Positions 54,808 to 63,547 of a DNA stretch of 64,000 nucleotides are shown one piece after another. Numbering within the stretch: the stretch's first letter is position 1; each line of letters starts with the position of its first letter. The stretch is from the NCBI RefSeq assembly GCF_900096585.1, contig NZ_FMYH01000009.1, positions 1 through 64,000 on the forward strand, given 5' to 3'. Made by a program: the position numbers and the translations under genes. The notes beneath the pieces are model-generated. The model was not told where the DNA came from. It saw nothing but the letters and a program-made list of their open reading frames with translations, and made no database searches. Origin of the DNA: Sanguibacter gelidistatuariae. GTDB taxonomy: Bacteria; Actinomycetota; Actinomycetes; Actinomycetales; Cellulomonadaceae.

Positions 54808-55881
54808 GTGAACAGAACCGCTCGCATCGCCGCCCTCGCACCCGGACTCGCGCTCGCCCTCGTGGCCACCGCGGCCAGCTCCGCACTGTCCTGGGTGGTC
54901 TCGACGGTCTCTGGTGCCGCGATCTCACCGCTCGTTGTGGCCCTCGTCCTTGGCGCAGCTCTCGGGTCGAGCCGCCGCGCGCCCGCCACGGCCTCCACGG
55001 GCCTAGGGTGGACCACCAAGCACGTCCTGCGTGCCGGGGTGGTGCTGCTCGGCCTCAAGCTCTCCCTGGGCCAGGTGGTCGACCTGGGGTGGCGCGGCGT
55101 GACCGTCATCGCGGTGACGGTGACCTGCACCTTCATCGGAACGCTCCTTGTCGGCAAGGCTCTGGGCGTGGCCCGCCTGACCCGGCTCTACGTCGCCACC
55201 GGATTTTCGATCTGCGGGGCCGTGGCGATCGCCGCGATGGCAGGGACGGCCGGGCCCCGGGAGGCCGTCACGAGGCAGCCTGGGGGTCCTGGCGCGGCAG
55301 CGCTCGCCGGCGCTGACACCGAGGCTGCCGATGCGCTGGGCACCTCGCTCGCGCTCGTGACGATCTACGGGTCGCTCGCGATCTTCGTGCTGCCGTGGCT
55401 GGTCTCGGTCATCGGCCTCGACGACGCCCAGGCCGGGCTGTGGATCGGGGCGAGCGTGCAGGAGGTCGCGCAGGTCGTCGCCGCGGCCGGGATGGTCTCG
55501 ACCACGGCGCTGGCCGCAGCCACGGTCGCGAAGCTCGCGCGGGTGGTCCTGCTCGCCCCGCTCACCGCAGGGGTGTCCATGGTCCGCCGGGCCATCGAGC
55601 CCGGGCAGGCGAACCGCACCAGGGTCGCGCCGGTCCCGCTCTTTGTGCTCGGCTTCCTTGCCGCGGTCCTGGTCCGCTCGACGGGAGTGCTCCCTGGGGC
55701 CCTGCTCGTCGGGGCCGAGACTGTGAGCAATCTCATGCTCACGGCAGCGATGTTCGCTCTCGGCACGGGCGTCGACCTGCGGAGGCTGATCGCCACCGGC
55801 GGGCGTCCGCTGGCCCTCGGCGCGATATCGGCGACGATCGCGGTCGGCGTCAGCCTCGTGGGGGTCCTCGTTCTCGGCTGA
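54808..55881 (+). CDS. yeiH: YeiH/UPF0324 family putative sulfate exporter
   Basis: A 357-residue membrane protein with about ten segments. GFSICGAVAIAAMAGTAG and GLWIGASVQEVAQVVAAAGMVS are the conserved re-entrant motifs of the UPF0324/PSE family. A ~35-residue Gly/Ala insertion (residues ~150-180) separates them. GTG start, 6 nt after CAGGCT. Likely regulated by the divergent LysR protein; substrate is inferred from the family only. Confidence 0.88.
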   Translation: MNRTARIAALAPGLALALVATAASSALSWVVSTVSGAAISPLVVALVLGAALGSSRRAPATASTGLGWTTKHVLRAGVVLLGLKLSLGQVVDLGWRGVTVIAVTVTCTFIGTLLVGKALGVARLTRLYVATGFSICGAVAIAAMAGTAGPREAVTRQPGGPGAAALAGADTEAADALGTSLALVTIYGSLAIFVLPWLVSVIGLDDAQAGLWIGASVQEVAQVVAAAGMVSTTALAAATVAKLARVVLLAPLTAGVSMVRRAIEPGQANRTRVAPVPLFVLGFLAAVLVRSTGVLPGALLVGAETVSNLMLTAAMFALGTGVDLRRLIATGGRPLALGAISATIAVGVSLVGVLVLG

Positions 55882-55923
55882 CGCAATGCCTTGCACCCGG
55901 ATGTGAGATCCGTGTGACACCCC

Positions 55924-56562
55924 TCATCTGACCGTGGAGTCCCACGTCCATCGGGTCTGCCGGGAACGCCCGGGCAGGGCGATGCGGCCGGTGCACCACA
56001 GCAGCGCGGCCGCCGGCCGCGCGCCAGGCGGGTGCACGAACAGCCGGTGGGTGGCCCGCAGCGCGGGCCCCTCCGGAATCGGCAGACGCCCAGCGGGGGT
56101 GACGTCGACTCCCAGCCCCTGCGCCGTGTCGTACCCATGGACGAGCAGCTCGACCACGCCCATGGCGGCGAAGCCGGGTCCGTCCGAGAGGCCATAGGGG
56201 TGAAAGGCGCGTGCGTCGGGCGAGGCGCTGGCCACCTGGGTGGCGAGCAGCTCAGCGCTCGCCGTGAGCGTCTCGCTGAGTCCGCCGACCCCGCTCGAGC
56301 GGTCCACGCGTGCGATGTCGTCGCCGCCGTCAGCGGCGACCAGCGGCAGGTAATCGAGCCGCGGGAGCCCGGCGAGCTGAAGGGCGTAGGCGAGCATGTC
56401 GTCGACCACGTGCTCGCCCGTGCGCCAGCACGACCAGGCCAGGTTGCCTGCGGGGGCGTCGAAGTCTCCTTGGGCGCCGGTACGCAGCACCTGGGTGAAC
56501 CATCGCGCGCTCTCCCGCACGTCGTCCGCGGTGACGGGGCCGGACTCGATGAGGTCAGCCAC
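55924..56562 (-). CDS. Maleylpyruvate isomerase-like, mycothiol-dependent family protein
   Basis: A 212-residue protein of the DinB/MDMPI superfamily: RTGEHVVDDMLAYALQLAG holds the first metal His (H51), GFAAMGVVELLVHGYDTAQGLG the later H and D. The C-terminal part resembles the MDMPI accessory domain. Members use mycothiol or bind a metal for thiol chemistry. Its start overlaps the upstream methyltransferase gene by 8 nt. Confidence 0.8.
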   Translation of the reverse strand: MADLIESGPVTADDVRESARWFTQVLRTGAQGDFDAPAGNLAWSCWRTGEHVVDDMLAYALQLAGLPRLDYLPLVAADGGDDIARVDRSSGVGGLSETLTASAELLATQVASASPDARAFHPYGLSDGPGFAAMGVVELLVHGYDTAQGLGVDVTPAGRLPIPEGPALRATHRLFVHPPGARPAAALLWCTGRIALPGRSRQTRWTWDSTVR

Positions 56563-57427
56563 GGCCGGGTCCGGAGGTCAACGGCGACGGCAGGCGGTCC
56601 GCGCGCCAGCACTGCGCGTCGTAGGGGAGGTCGATGAGGTCCTTGCCGCGCAGGTCGGGGTGCGTGCTCGTGAGGTGGTCGACGGCGTTGAGCAGTGCGT
56701 CACGGCTGGCCGCGTCGAGGGTGAGGAGGTAGCTGCGCGAGGCGGCGAGGGCCCGCAGGCCCGCGGGCGTCATGGCGGCGTGCCAGCGGAAGGTCGTGTG
56801 CTCGGGCGGTCCGAAGAGGGCGCCGTCGGGCAGGTCGAGGGTCGGCGGCTGGTAGCTCGGGGCGAGGGTGTCGCCGCGGTGGATGATCTCGGTGAAGGCG
56901 CGGACCCAGTCGGTTGAGTTGTCCCGGACGTTCCACACGATCCCGAGCCGTCCGCCCGGGCGCAGCACCCGGGCGATCTCGGCCGCGGCGGGCTCGGGGG
57001 AGAACCAGTGCCAGGCCTGCCCGACGACGACGGTGTCGACGCTCGCGGTCTCCAGGGGGATCGACTCGGCGGTCCCGGGCAGCGCGGTGGCCTGGGGGAG
57101 CGCGCGTTCGAGCTCGGCCCGCATGGCCTGCGACGGCTCGACCGCGGTGACCTGCAGTCCGCGTGCGACCAGGCTCCGGGTGAGCTTGCCCGTGCCCGCG
57201 GCGAGGTCCAGCACGTGCGTGCCAGGCCCGGCCCCGGCGGGCAGCAACCAGTCCACGGCCTCGGGCGGGTACTCGGGACGGACCTGGGCGTAGACCTGAG
57301 CGCCCTGCTCGAAGGACTGCGCACGGTCCGTGCGCGAGGCAGGGTCCACCCCTTGGCGGGCGTGCGGCGGGGCGATGGCGGCCGCTGTGGTCGGAGCCGG
57401 GCCGTCGCCCGCGAGGTTCGAAGTCAT
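56555..57427 (-). CDS. SAM-dependent methyltransferase, class I
   Basis: A 290-residue methyltransferase: VLDLAAGTGKLTRSLVARGLQVTAVEPSQAM, SVDTVVVGQAWHWF and EIARVLRPGGRLGIVWNVRD are motifs I-III of the UbiE/trans-aconitate type common in actinobacteria and fungi. The start at 57427 is preferred because upstream in-frame codons lack homologous character. Probably cotranscribed with the MDMPI-like gene. Confidence 0.88.
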   Translation of the reverse strand: MTSNLAGDGPAPTTAAAIAPPHARQGVDPASRTDRAQSFEQGAQVYAQVRPEYPPEAVDWLLPAGAGPGTHVLDLAAGTGKLTRSLVARGLQVTAVEPSQAMRAELERALPQATALPGTAESIPLETASVDTVVVGQAWHWFSPEPAAAEIARVLRPGGRLGIVWNVRDNSTDWVRAFTEIIHRGDTLAPSYQPPTLDLPDGALFGPPEHTTFRWHAAMTPAGLRALAASRSYLLTLDAASRDALLNAVDHLTSTHPDLRGKDLIDLPYDAQCWRADRLPSPLTSGPGRG

Positions 57428-57526
57428 GATCTGACCGTGCCATGTCGGCGCGGGCTGGTCTACCGCTGGAGGGACGCTGGTCACCACACCGAGAACCCGC
57501 CGAACGGACCGCCGGGGACGGCCGGT

Positions 57527-57556
57527 TTGGTGGATCGGGCGACCGTCCGGTAATGT
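57527..57556 (+). promoter_or_regulatory. Candidate promoter of the tRNA-Gln/tRNA-Glu unit
   Basis: TTGGTG (57527-57532) and TAATGT (57551-57556) are spaced by 18 bp, with the start site predicted ~60 nt before tRNA-Gln. Confidence 0.55.
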
Positions 57557-57624
57557 TTCCGTTCGGTGCGGCTCACGGAAACGCCCTGCGAAAGCGGGAC
57601 GATTCACCGGAAGTCAGTGCTCAT

Positions 57625-57696
57625 TGGGGTATGGTGTAATCGGCAACACATCGGTTTCTGGTACCGACATTCTAGGTTCGAGTCCTGGTACCCCAG
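57625..57696 (+). tRNA. glnT: tRNA-Gln (anticodon CTG)
   Basis: A 72-nt cloverleaf: acceptor TGGGGTA/TACCCCA, anticodon stem TCGGT/ACCGA with loop TTCTGGT (anticodon 57658-57660), T loop TTCGAGT. The CCA end is not encoded. With GatCAB this tRNA would be charged through Glu-tRNA(Gln). Confidence 0.95.
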
Positions 57697-57805
57697 CGGA
57701 GAATTTCTACGGTTTTATACGGCGCAAAACCGCCGAGAAACATGATGTAGAGTTCTCAATCGGAAGTTGATCCACCGGCTGCACAGCAGGTGATCAGGTT
57801 CTTAG

Positions 57806-57878
57806 GCCCCCATCGTCTAGCGGCCTAGGACGCCGCCCTCTCACGGCGGTAACACGGGTTCAAATCCCGTTGGGGGTA
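57806..57878 (+). tRNA. gltT: tRNA-Glu (anticodon CTC)
   Basis: A 73-nt cloverleaf: acceptor GCCCCCA/TGGGGGT (first pair G-U), anticodon stem CCGCC/GGCGG with loop CTCTCAC (anticodon 57840-57842), T loop TTCAAAT. CCA is not encoded. It lies 109 nt after tRNA-Gln. Confidence 0.95.
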
Positions 57879-57884
57879 CAACGT

Positions 57885-57925
57885 AAGGCCCGACCGGTTC
57901 GCTGGTCGGGCCTTTGTTTGTTTTC
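57885..57925 (+). terminator. Terminator after tRNA-Glu
   Basis: AAGGCCCGACC (57885-57895) pairs perfectly with GGTCGGGCCTT (57904-57914), loop of 8 nt, then a T-rich tail (TGTTTGTTTTC). Confidence 0.92.
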
Positions 57926-58062
57926 GGCCGCGAGAGCCTCGCGCACCGTCGTCCCATCACGGCCGACCCCAGCCCGCCACTCGCAGTTGTGCTACACGTC
58001 ACAGTGCGCCCTGCGTCCCGTGTTCACTCGCTCACCCGTCCGCAAGCTTCGTGCCCCCAGCC

Positions 58063-58126
58063 CCGCCGAACTCGTGAATGACGCCAGTTATCCGGAGGCG
58101 GACCCGCCTGGCTCACGAGTCCGGCG
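58063..58126. repeat. Intergenic inverted repeat, family B, copy 2
   Basis: CCGCCGAACTCGTGA (58063-58077) pairs with TCACGAGTCCGGCG (58113-58126) with one mismatch. Same arms as 16476-16560, with a different spacer. The remaining gap 57926-58267 shows no gene; only this element and a G-rich stretch are visible. Confidence 0.75.
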
Positions 58127-58267
58127 ACGGGGGGGCGACGGGGGAGGGGGATCGGAGGGGGATCGGAGGTGGGCCTGGGGCTGCGAGAGCCCTGCCGCAT
58201 CCGGAGATGGCTCGGGCGCGGCACCTGAGGGTGCCGCGCCCGGGGAGCGGAGAGGTGACGCGGAGGG

Positions 58268-58987
58268 CTATTCGCCCGAGCGGCGCAGGACCTCGGTGAG
58301 GCGGTTGGCGGCGGCGACCACGGAGCCGGCGTGCAGGCGGCCGGGCTGGCGGCTCAGGCGCTCCACGGGGCCGGAGATGGAGACGGCGGCCACGATGCGG
58401 CCGGACGGCCCGCGGACGGGCGCCGAGACGGAGGCGACCCCCACCTCGCGCTCGGAGACGGACTGGGCCCAGCCGCGGCGTCGGACGCCGGAGAGGATGG
58501 TCGCGGTGAACTTCGCTCCCTGGAGCCCGCGGTGCAGGCGGTCTGGCTCCTCCCAGGCGAGAAGGATCTGCGCGGCCGAGCCGGCGTGCATCGTCAGGGT
58601 GGCCCCGACCGGGATCGAGTCGCGCAGACCGACCGGACGCTCGGCGGCCGCGACGCAGATGCGTTGGTCGCCCTGGCGACGGTAGAGCTGGGCGCTCTCG
58701 CCCGTGTGGTCTCGCAATGCGGTCAGAACCGGGTTCGCGGCGGCGAGCAGACGGTCCTCGCCGGCCGCGGTCGCGAGCTCGTTGAGCCGCGGTCCGAGCA
58801 CGAACCTGCCCTGCATGTCTCGAGTGACGAGACGGTGGTGCTCCAACGCCACAGCAAGGCGATGGGCCGTTGGGCGGGCCAGTTGCGTGGCTGCGACGAG
58901 CTGTGCGAGGGTGGCCGGTCCTGCCTCAAGAGCACCCAAAACGGATGCTGCCTTGTCGAGCACTCCGACTCCGCTAGAATTGTCCAT
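58268..58987 (-). CDS. ltbR: IclR family regulator of leucine biosynthesis (LtbR/NdgR type)
   Basis: A 239-residue regulator. [59 protein letters not shown] is the winged HTH; the C-terminal domain ([44 protein letters not shown]) is the IclR effector fold. An IclR protein divergent from leuCD is the known position of LtbR in Corynebacterium and NdgR in Streptomyces, which control leuCD and other amino acid genes. CAATAT ends 6 nt before the ATG at 58987. Confidence 0.9.
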   Translation of the reverse strand: MDNSSGVGVLDKAASVLGALEAGPATLAQLVAATQLARPTAHRLAVALEHHRLVTRDMQGRFVLGPRLNELATAAGEDRLLAAANPVLTALRDHTGESAQLYRRQGDQRICVAAAERPVGLRDSIPVGATLTMHAGSAAQILLAWEEPDRLHRGLQGAKFTATILSGVRRRGWAQSVSEREVGVASVSAPVRGPSGRIVAAVSISGPVERLSRQPGRLHAGSVVAAANRLTEVLRRSGE

Positions 58988-59001
58988 AGGTCGATATTGC
59001 A

Positions 59002-59018
59002 GTCTCGAAGGCTGAGAC
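59002..59018. promoter_or_regulatory. Candidate LtbR operator upstream of leuCD
   Basis: GTCTC-N7-GAGAC, an inverted repeat in the 126-bp gap between the regulator and leuC. A weak TTGCAG box (58997-59002) abuts it. One copy only, so support is modest. Confidence 0.45.
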
Positions 59019-59113
59019 GCAAATGGACTCTCCGAAAGCCCCCCAAAAAACCGCACATGTCACCCGCACGGGCCGCCGAGGGCCGGGGGAGACGGTGTAC
59101 GAGAGGAACAGTG

Positions 59114-60547
59114 ATGGCCGGCACGCTGGCAGAGAAGGTCTGGGATGCGCACCTGGTGCGCCGAGGTAGTGATGGTGCACCTGACCTTCTCTACATCGAC
59201 CTCCACCTCGTCCACGAGGTCACCAGTCCCCAAGCGTTCGAGGGACTGCGCCTCGCTGGACGTCCGGTCCGTCGCCCGGACCTGACGATCGCGACCGAGG
59301 ACCACAACACCCCGACGCTCAACATCGACCTGCCGATCGCGGACCTCACGAGCCGCACGCAGATCGACACCCTGCGCAACAACGCGAAGGAGTTCGGCAT
59401 CCGCCTGCACTCCCTCGGTGACGCAGACCAGGGCATCGTGCACGTCGTCGGCCCTCAGCTCGGTCTGACCATGCCCGGGCTCACGGTCGTCTGCGGCGAC
59501 TCCCACACCTCCACGCACGGCGCCTTCGGTGCCCTCGCCTTCGGCATCGGCACGTCCGAGGTCGAGCATGTGATGGCCACGCAGACGCTGCCGCTGGCAC
59601 CGTTCAAGACGATGGCGATCACCGTCAACGGCGCCCTCCCCGAGGGCAGCACGGCCAAGGACATCATCCTGGCCGTGATCGCGAAGATCGGCACCGGTGG
59701 GGGCCAGGGCTACGTCCTGGAGTACCGCGGCGAGGCCATCCGCGCGCTGTCGATGGAAGGTCGCATGACGATCTGCAACATGTCCATCGAGGCCGGCGCC
59801 CGCGCCGGCATGATCGCTCCGGACGACATCACCTTCGACTACCTCGAGGGCCGCCCGCACGCGCCCGAGGGCGCCGACTGGGACGCCGCCGTGGAGTACT
59901 GGAGGACGCTCAAGACGGACGACGACGCGACCTTCGACACCGAGGTCTTCCTCGAGGCCACCGACCTCGAGCCGTTCGTCACCTGGGGCACCAACCCGGG
60001 CCAGGGCCTGCCGCTGTCCGCCAACGTCCCGATCCCCTCCGAGATCGCCGACGAGAACGACCGTTTCACGGCCGAGCGTGCGATCGAGTACATGGGACTC
60101 AACCCCGGTACCCCGCTGCGCGACATCGCGATCGACACGGTCTTTATCGGCTCGTGCACCAACGGCCGGATCGAGGACCTGCGGGCCGTCGCCGAGATCG
60201 TCGAGGGCAAGAAGAAGGCCGACACGCTCCGCGTCCTGGTCGTCCCCGGCTCGGCGCGCGTGCGCCTGCAGGCCGAGGCCGAGGGCCTGGACAAGGTCTT
60301 CCTCGACTTCGGTGCCGAGTGGCGCAACGCCGGCTGCTCGATGTGTCTGGGCATGAACCCGGACCAGCTGGCACCGGGGGAGCGCAGCGCCTCCACGTCG
60401 AACCGCAACTTCGAGGGCCGTCAGGGCAAGGGTGGTCGCACCCACCTGGTCTCTCCGCTCGTGGCTGCCGCAACCGCGATCCGCGGAACCCTGTCCTCGC
60501 CGTCCGACCTCGCCAAGGACGCAGCCGACGCCCTCGCGTCCGCCTGA
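59114..60547 (+). CDS. leuC: 3-isopropylmalate dehydratase large subunit
   Basis: A 477-residue aconitase-family subunit. IGSCTNGR and [10 protein letters not shown] carry the three cysteines of the [4Fe-4S] cluster, and [31 protein letters not shown] is the substrate/active-site block. With LeuD it isomerises isopropylmalate and, in the citramalate route, citramalate to methylmalate, which suits the cimA gene in this window. GAGGAA precedes the ATG at 59114. Confidence 0.97.
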   Translation: MAGTLAEKVWDAHLVRRGSDGAPDLLYIDLHLVHEVTSPQAFEGLRLAGRPVRRPDLTIATEDHNTPTLNIDLPIADLTSRTQIDTLRNNAKEFGIRLHSLGDADQGIVHVVGPQLGLTMPGLTVVCGDSHTSTHGAFGALAFGIGTSEVEHVMATQTLPLAPFKTMAITVNGALPEGSTAKDIILAVIAKIGTGGGQGYVLEYRGEAIRALSMEGRMTICNMSIEAGARAGMIAPDDITFDYLEGRPHAPEGADWDAAVEYWRTLKTDDDATFDTEVFLEATDLEPFVTWGTNPGQGLPLSANVPIPSEIADENDRFTAERAIEYMGLNPGTPLRDIAIDTVFIGSCTNGRIEDLRAVAEIVEGKKKADTLRVLVVPGSARVRLQAEAEGLDKVFLDFGAEWRNAGCSMCLGMNPDQLAPGERSASTSNRNFEGRQGKGGRTHLVSPLVAAATAIRGTLSSPSDLAKDAADALASA

Positions 60548-60579
60548 TCGCGCCCCGAACAAGAGTTTCTGGAGTCATC

Positions 60580-61218
60580 ATGGAGAAGTTCACCACGCAC
60601 ACCGGAGTGGGCGTCCCGCTGCGTCGCAGCAACGTCGACACCGACCAGATCATCCCTGCGGTCTACCTCAAGCGCGTGACCCGCACGGGCTTCGAGGACG
60701 CGCTCTTCTCGGCCTGGCGCAGCGACGAGTCCTTCGTCCTCAACCAGCCGGCGTACACGACCGGCAGCGTGCTCGTGGCCGGGCCCGACTTCGGGACCGG
60801 GTCCTCGCGTGAGCACGCCGTGTGGGCGCTCAAGGACTACGGCTTCAAGGTCGTCCTCTCGACGCGCTTCGCGGACATCTTCCGCGGCAACTCCGGCAAG
60901 CAGGGTCTGCTCGCCGGCCAGGTTGCCCCGGAAGACATCGAGCTGCTGTGGAAGGTCCTGGAGACCAAGCCCGGGACCGAGGTGACGGTCAGCCTGATCG
61001 ACCGCACCGCGACCGCGGACGACGTCGTCGTGCCCTTCCAGGTCGACGACTACACCCGCTGGCGCCTCATCGAGGGCCTCGACGACATCGGCCTGACCCT
61101 CCAGCACTCGGACGAGATCGCCGAGTTCGAGACGACGCGGGCCGCCTGGCGTCCCACGACGCTCCCCGCCAAGCACCTCCCGCCGGTCGAGATCGTGGCA
61201 GCCCGCCCCGTGTCCTGA
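60580..61218 (+). CDS. leuD: 3-isopropylmalate dehydratase small subunit
   Basis: A 212-residue Leu[71 protein letters not shown] are the swivel-domain signatures that complete the LeuC active site. CTGGAG stands 8 nt before the ATG. The 32-nt gap to leuC and the hairpin after its stop show a leuCD operon. Confidence 0.97.
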   Translation: MEKFTTHTGVGVPLRRSNVDTDQIIPAVYLKRVTRTGFEDALFSAWRSDESFVLNQPAYTTGSVLVAGPDFGTGSSREHAVWALKDYGFKVVLSTRFADIFRGNSGKQGLLAGQVAPEDIELLWKVLETKPGTEVTVSLIDRTATADDVVVPFQVDDYTRWRLIEGLDDIGLTLQHSDEIAEFETTRAAWRPTTLPAKHLPPVEIVAARPVS

Positions 61219-61237
61219 CCGCACGACCTGCATGAAC

Positions 61238-61271
61238 CCGCGAGGTCACCTAGGAATAGGTGGCCTCGCGG
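61238..61271 (+). terminator. Terminator of leuCD
   Basis: CCGCGAGG-T-CACCTA (61238-61252) pairs with TAGGTG-G-CCTCGCGG (61257-61271), closed by a GGAA tetraloop. A 15-bp stem with one weak pair, ~20 nt after leuD. Confidence 0.82.
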
Positions 61272-61351
61272 TTGCGTTCGAGCGGTGAAGACCCCGTGTA
61301 CGCCTGCGCTCTGAGTAGGACGCAGCCCGATCGATAGGCGACGATAGCGTC

Positions 61352-62668
61352 ATGACAGATCTGCTCTACGTCAACGGCGGAAACCCGTTGAACGGAACCA
61401 TCACCGTCCGTGGCGCGAAGAACTTCGTCTCCAAGGCCATGGTCGCCTCCCTGCTGGGTGACGGCCCCAGCGTGCTGCGCAACGTCCCCGAGATCCGCGA
61501 CGTCAACGTCGTCTCCGGTCTCCTGGAGCTGCACGGCGTCGCGGTCGACTACGACGCGCCGGCCGGGGTGCTCAAGCTCGACCCCAGCAACGTCGAGTCC
61601 GCCCACGTGGCCGACATCGACACCCATGCGGGCTCGAGCCGGATCCCTATCCTGTTCTGCGGCCCGCTGCTGCACCGTCTCGGCGAGGCGTTCATCCCCG
61701 ACCTCGGCGGCTGCCGGATCGGCGACCGCCCGATCAACTTCCATCTCGACATCCTGCGTCAGTTCGGTGCCCAGGTGGACAAGCGCGAGCAGGGCATCCA
61801 CCTGACCGCGCCCAACGGCCTGCACGGGACCAAGATCTCCCTCCCGTACCCGAGCGTCGGCGCGACCGAGCAGCTGCTGCTCACGGCCGTCCGCGCCGAG
61901 GGCATCACCGAGCTGTCCAACGCGGCGATCGAGCCCGAGATCATGGATCTCATCAACGTGCTGCAGAAGATGGGCGCGATCATCTCGGTCGACACCGACC
62001 GGGTGATCCGCATCGAGGGCGTCGAGCGTCTCTCCGGTTACCGCCACACCGCGCTCAGCGACCGGATCGAGGCCTCGTCCTGGGCCTCGGCGGCGCTGGC
62101 CACCCAGGGTGACATCTTCGTCAAGGGCGCCACCCAGCCCGAGATGACTGCCTTCCTCAACACCTTCCGCAAGGTCGGCGGCGAGTTCGAGGTCGAGGAG
62201 GACGGCATCCGGTTCTTCCACCCGGGCGGCGAGCTCCGGTCGATCGTCCTGGAGACGGACGTCCACCCCGGCTTCATGACCGACTGGCAGCAGCCGCTCG
62301 TCGTCGCGCTGACCCAGGCCAAGGGCCTCTCGATCGTCCACGAGACGGTCTACGAGAACCGCTTCGGCTTCACCGAGGCGCTCGTGGGGATGGGCGCGAA
62401 CATCCAGGTCTACAAGGAGTGCCTCGGCGGGCGCCCGTGCCGCTTCGGCCAGCGCAACTTCTACCACTCCGCCGTCATCTCCGGCCCGACGCCGCTCGCC
62501 GCCGCCGAGATCGAGGTCCCGGACCTGAGGGGCGGGTTCAGCCACCTCATCGCGGCCCTGACCGCCAAGGGTGTCTCCACGGTCCGCGGCATCCAGCTCA
62601 TCGACCGCGGCTACGAGCGGTTTACCGAAAAGCTCGAGGCACTCGGCGCCGAGTTCTCCCGGGACTAG
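61352..62668 (+). CDS. murA: UDP-N-acetylglucosamine 1-carboxyvinyltransferase
   Basis: A 438-residue enolpyruvyl transferase of the first committed peptidoglycan step. KN at 23-24 (RGAKNFVSKAMVASLL) and the mobile active-site loop PDLGGCRIGDRPINFHLD with Cys at 121 are visible; the Cys is the residue attacked by fosfomycin. The ATG sits close to the base of an AT-rich box and has no clear ribosome site. A 10-bp hairpin follows. Divergent enough from the classic MurA loop (RPINFHLD for RPVDLH) to suggest the actinobacterial branch. Confidence 0.92.
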   Translation: MTDLLYVNGGNPLNGTITVRGAKNFVSKAMVASLLGDGPSVLRNVPEIRDVNVVSGLLELHGVAVDYDAPAGVLKLDPSNVESAHVADIDTHAGSSRIPILFCGPLLHRLGEAFIPDLGGCRIGDRPINFHLDILRQFGAQVDKREQGIHLTAPNGLHGTKISLPYPSVGATEQLLLTAVRAEGITELSNAAIEPEIMDLINVLQKMGAIISVDTDRVIRIEGVERLSGYRHTALSDRIEASSWASAALATQGDIFVKGATQPEMTAFLNTFRKVGGEFEVEEDGIRFFHPGGELRSIVLETDVHPGFMTDWQQPLVVALTQAKGLSIVHETVYENRFGFTEALVGMGANIQVYKECLGGRPCRFGQRNFYHSAVISGPTPLAAAEIEVPDLRGGFSHLIAALTAKGVSTVRGIQLIDRGYERFTEKLEALGAEFSRD

Positions 62669-62684
62669 AACGTGACTCGATCGG

Positions 62685-62719
62685 CGCCGGTCCCGTTCCA
62701 CCTCGGAAAGGGACCGGCG
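62685..62719 (+). terminator. Hairpin after murA
   Basis: CGCCGGTCCC (62685-62694) pairs perfectly with GGGACCGGCG (62710-62719), 15-nt loop, no T run. Probable terminator; the plsC -10 box starts 16 nt later. Confidence 0.6.
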
Positions 62720-62746
62720 TCGGCACGGTAGCGGTAATCTTGCCCC

Positions 62747-63547
62747 GTGACAGTTGAGACAAGCGCGTCCGGCCGCAAGAACAGAGACCTCACGTACCGC
62801 ATCGTTGCGGGGGTCGTGAAGCCGTTCCTGCGGGCGGTGTGCAAGCTGGACTGGCAGGGAACCGAGTACCTTCCCACCACGGGCGGGTACATCGCCGCAG
62901 CGAACCACATGACGAATATCGACCCGTTGACGTTCGCGCACTACCTCTACGACTCCTCCCGCCCGCCGCGGATCCTCGCGAAGGCGTCGCTGTGGAAGAT
63001 CCCCGTGCTGCGTACGGTGCTCGACAAGACCGGCATGATCCCCGTGCACCGCAACTCCGCCGGCGCGGCCTCCTCGCTGGCCGACGCCGTCACGCAGCTG
63101 CAGAACGGGGAGTGCGTCGCGGTCTTCCCCGAGGGCACCCTGACCCGCGATCCGAACCTGTGGCCGATGGTCGGCAAGACCGGGGCCGCGCGCCTCGCGC
63201 TCAGCAGCCGCGTCCCGGTCATCCCGGTGGCCCAGTGGGGACCGCAGAACATCCTGGGCCAGTACTCCAAGCGGCTGCGGCCCTTCCCGCGCAAGAAGGT
63301 CTCCGTCCACGCCGGCCCCGCGGTCGACCTCGCGGACCTCTACGACCGCCCGATGGACGCCGCGGTGCTCCGGGAAGCCACGGAGCGGATCATGACGGCG
63401 ATCACCGACCTGCTCGTCGAGCTCCGGGGCGAGGCCGCTCCGGCCGTCCGCTTCGACATGCGCAAGTCTGGGAAGTCGGCGGCGCCGGAGACAGTCGCGC
63501 CGGAGACCTCGACAGACCCCGACGCCGACGGCGGAGCCGCCCGATGA
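62747..63547 (+). CDS. plsC: 1-acyl-sn-glycerol-3-phosphate acyltransferase
   Basis: A 266-residue acyltransferase. The NHMTNID block gives the HX4D motif (H54, D59), followed by FPEGTLTR and the V-P-V-I-P segment. It should make phosphatidic acid from lysophosphatidic acid at the membrane. GTG start; TAATCT (62735-62740) ends 6 nt before it, so leaderless. The ~35-residue acidic C-terminal tail is unusual. ATGA overlap with gpsA, the gene for its precursor's enzyme. Confidence 0.93.
   Translation: MTVETSASGRKNRDLTYRIVAGVVKPFLRAVCKLDWQGTEYLPTTGGYIAAANHMTNIDPLTFAHYLYDSSRPPRILAKASLWKIPVLRTVLDKTGMIPVHRNSAGAASSLADAVTQLQNGECVAVFPEGTLTRDPNLWPMVGKTGAARLALSSRVPVIPVAQWGPQNILGQYSKRLRPFPRKKVSVHAGPAVDLADLYDRPMDAAVLREATERIMTAITDLLVELRGEAAPAVRFDMRKSGKSAAPETVAPETSTDPDADGGAAR

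Noticed and set aside
57806-57878. G-U first pair in the tRNA-Glu acceptor stem as a sign of a broken tRNA
   Set aside because: The GGGGGTA 3' end is usual for tRNA-Glu in actinobacteria, and all other stems pair perfectly.
61738-61780. MurA loop as an Asp-type, fosfomycin-resistant variant like that of mycobacteria
   Set aside because: The loop reads LGGCRIGDRP, so the reactive cysteine (C121) is present.
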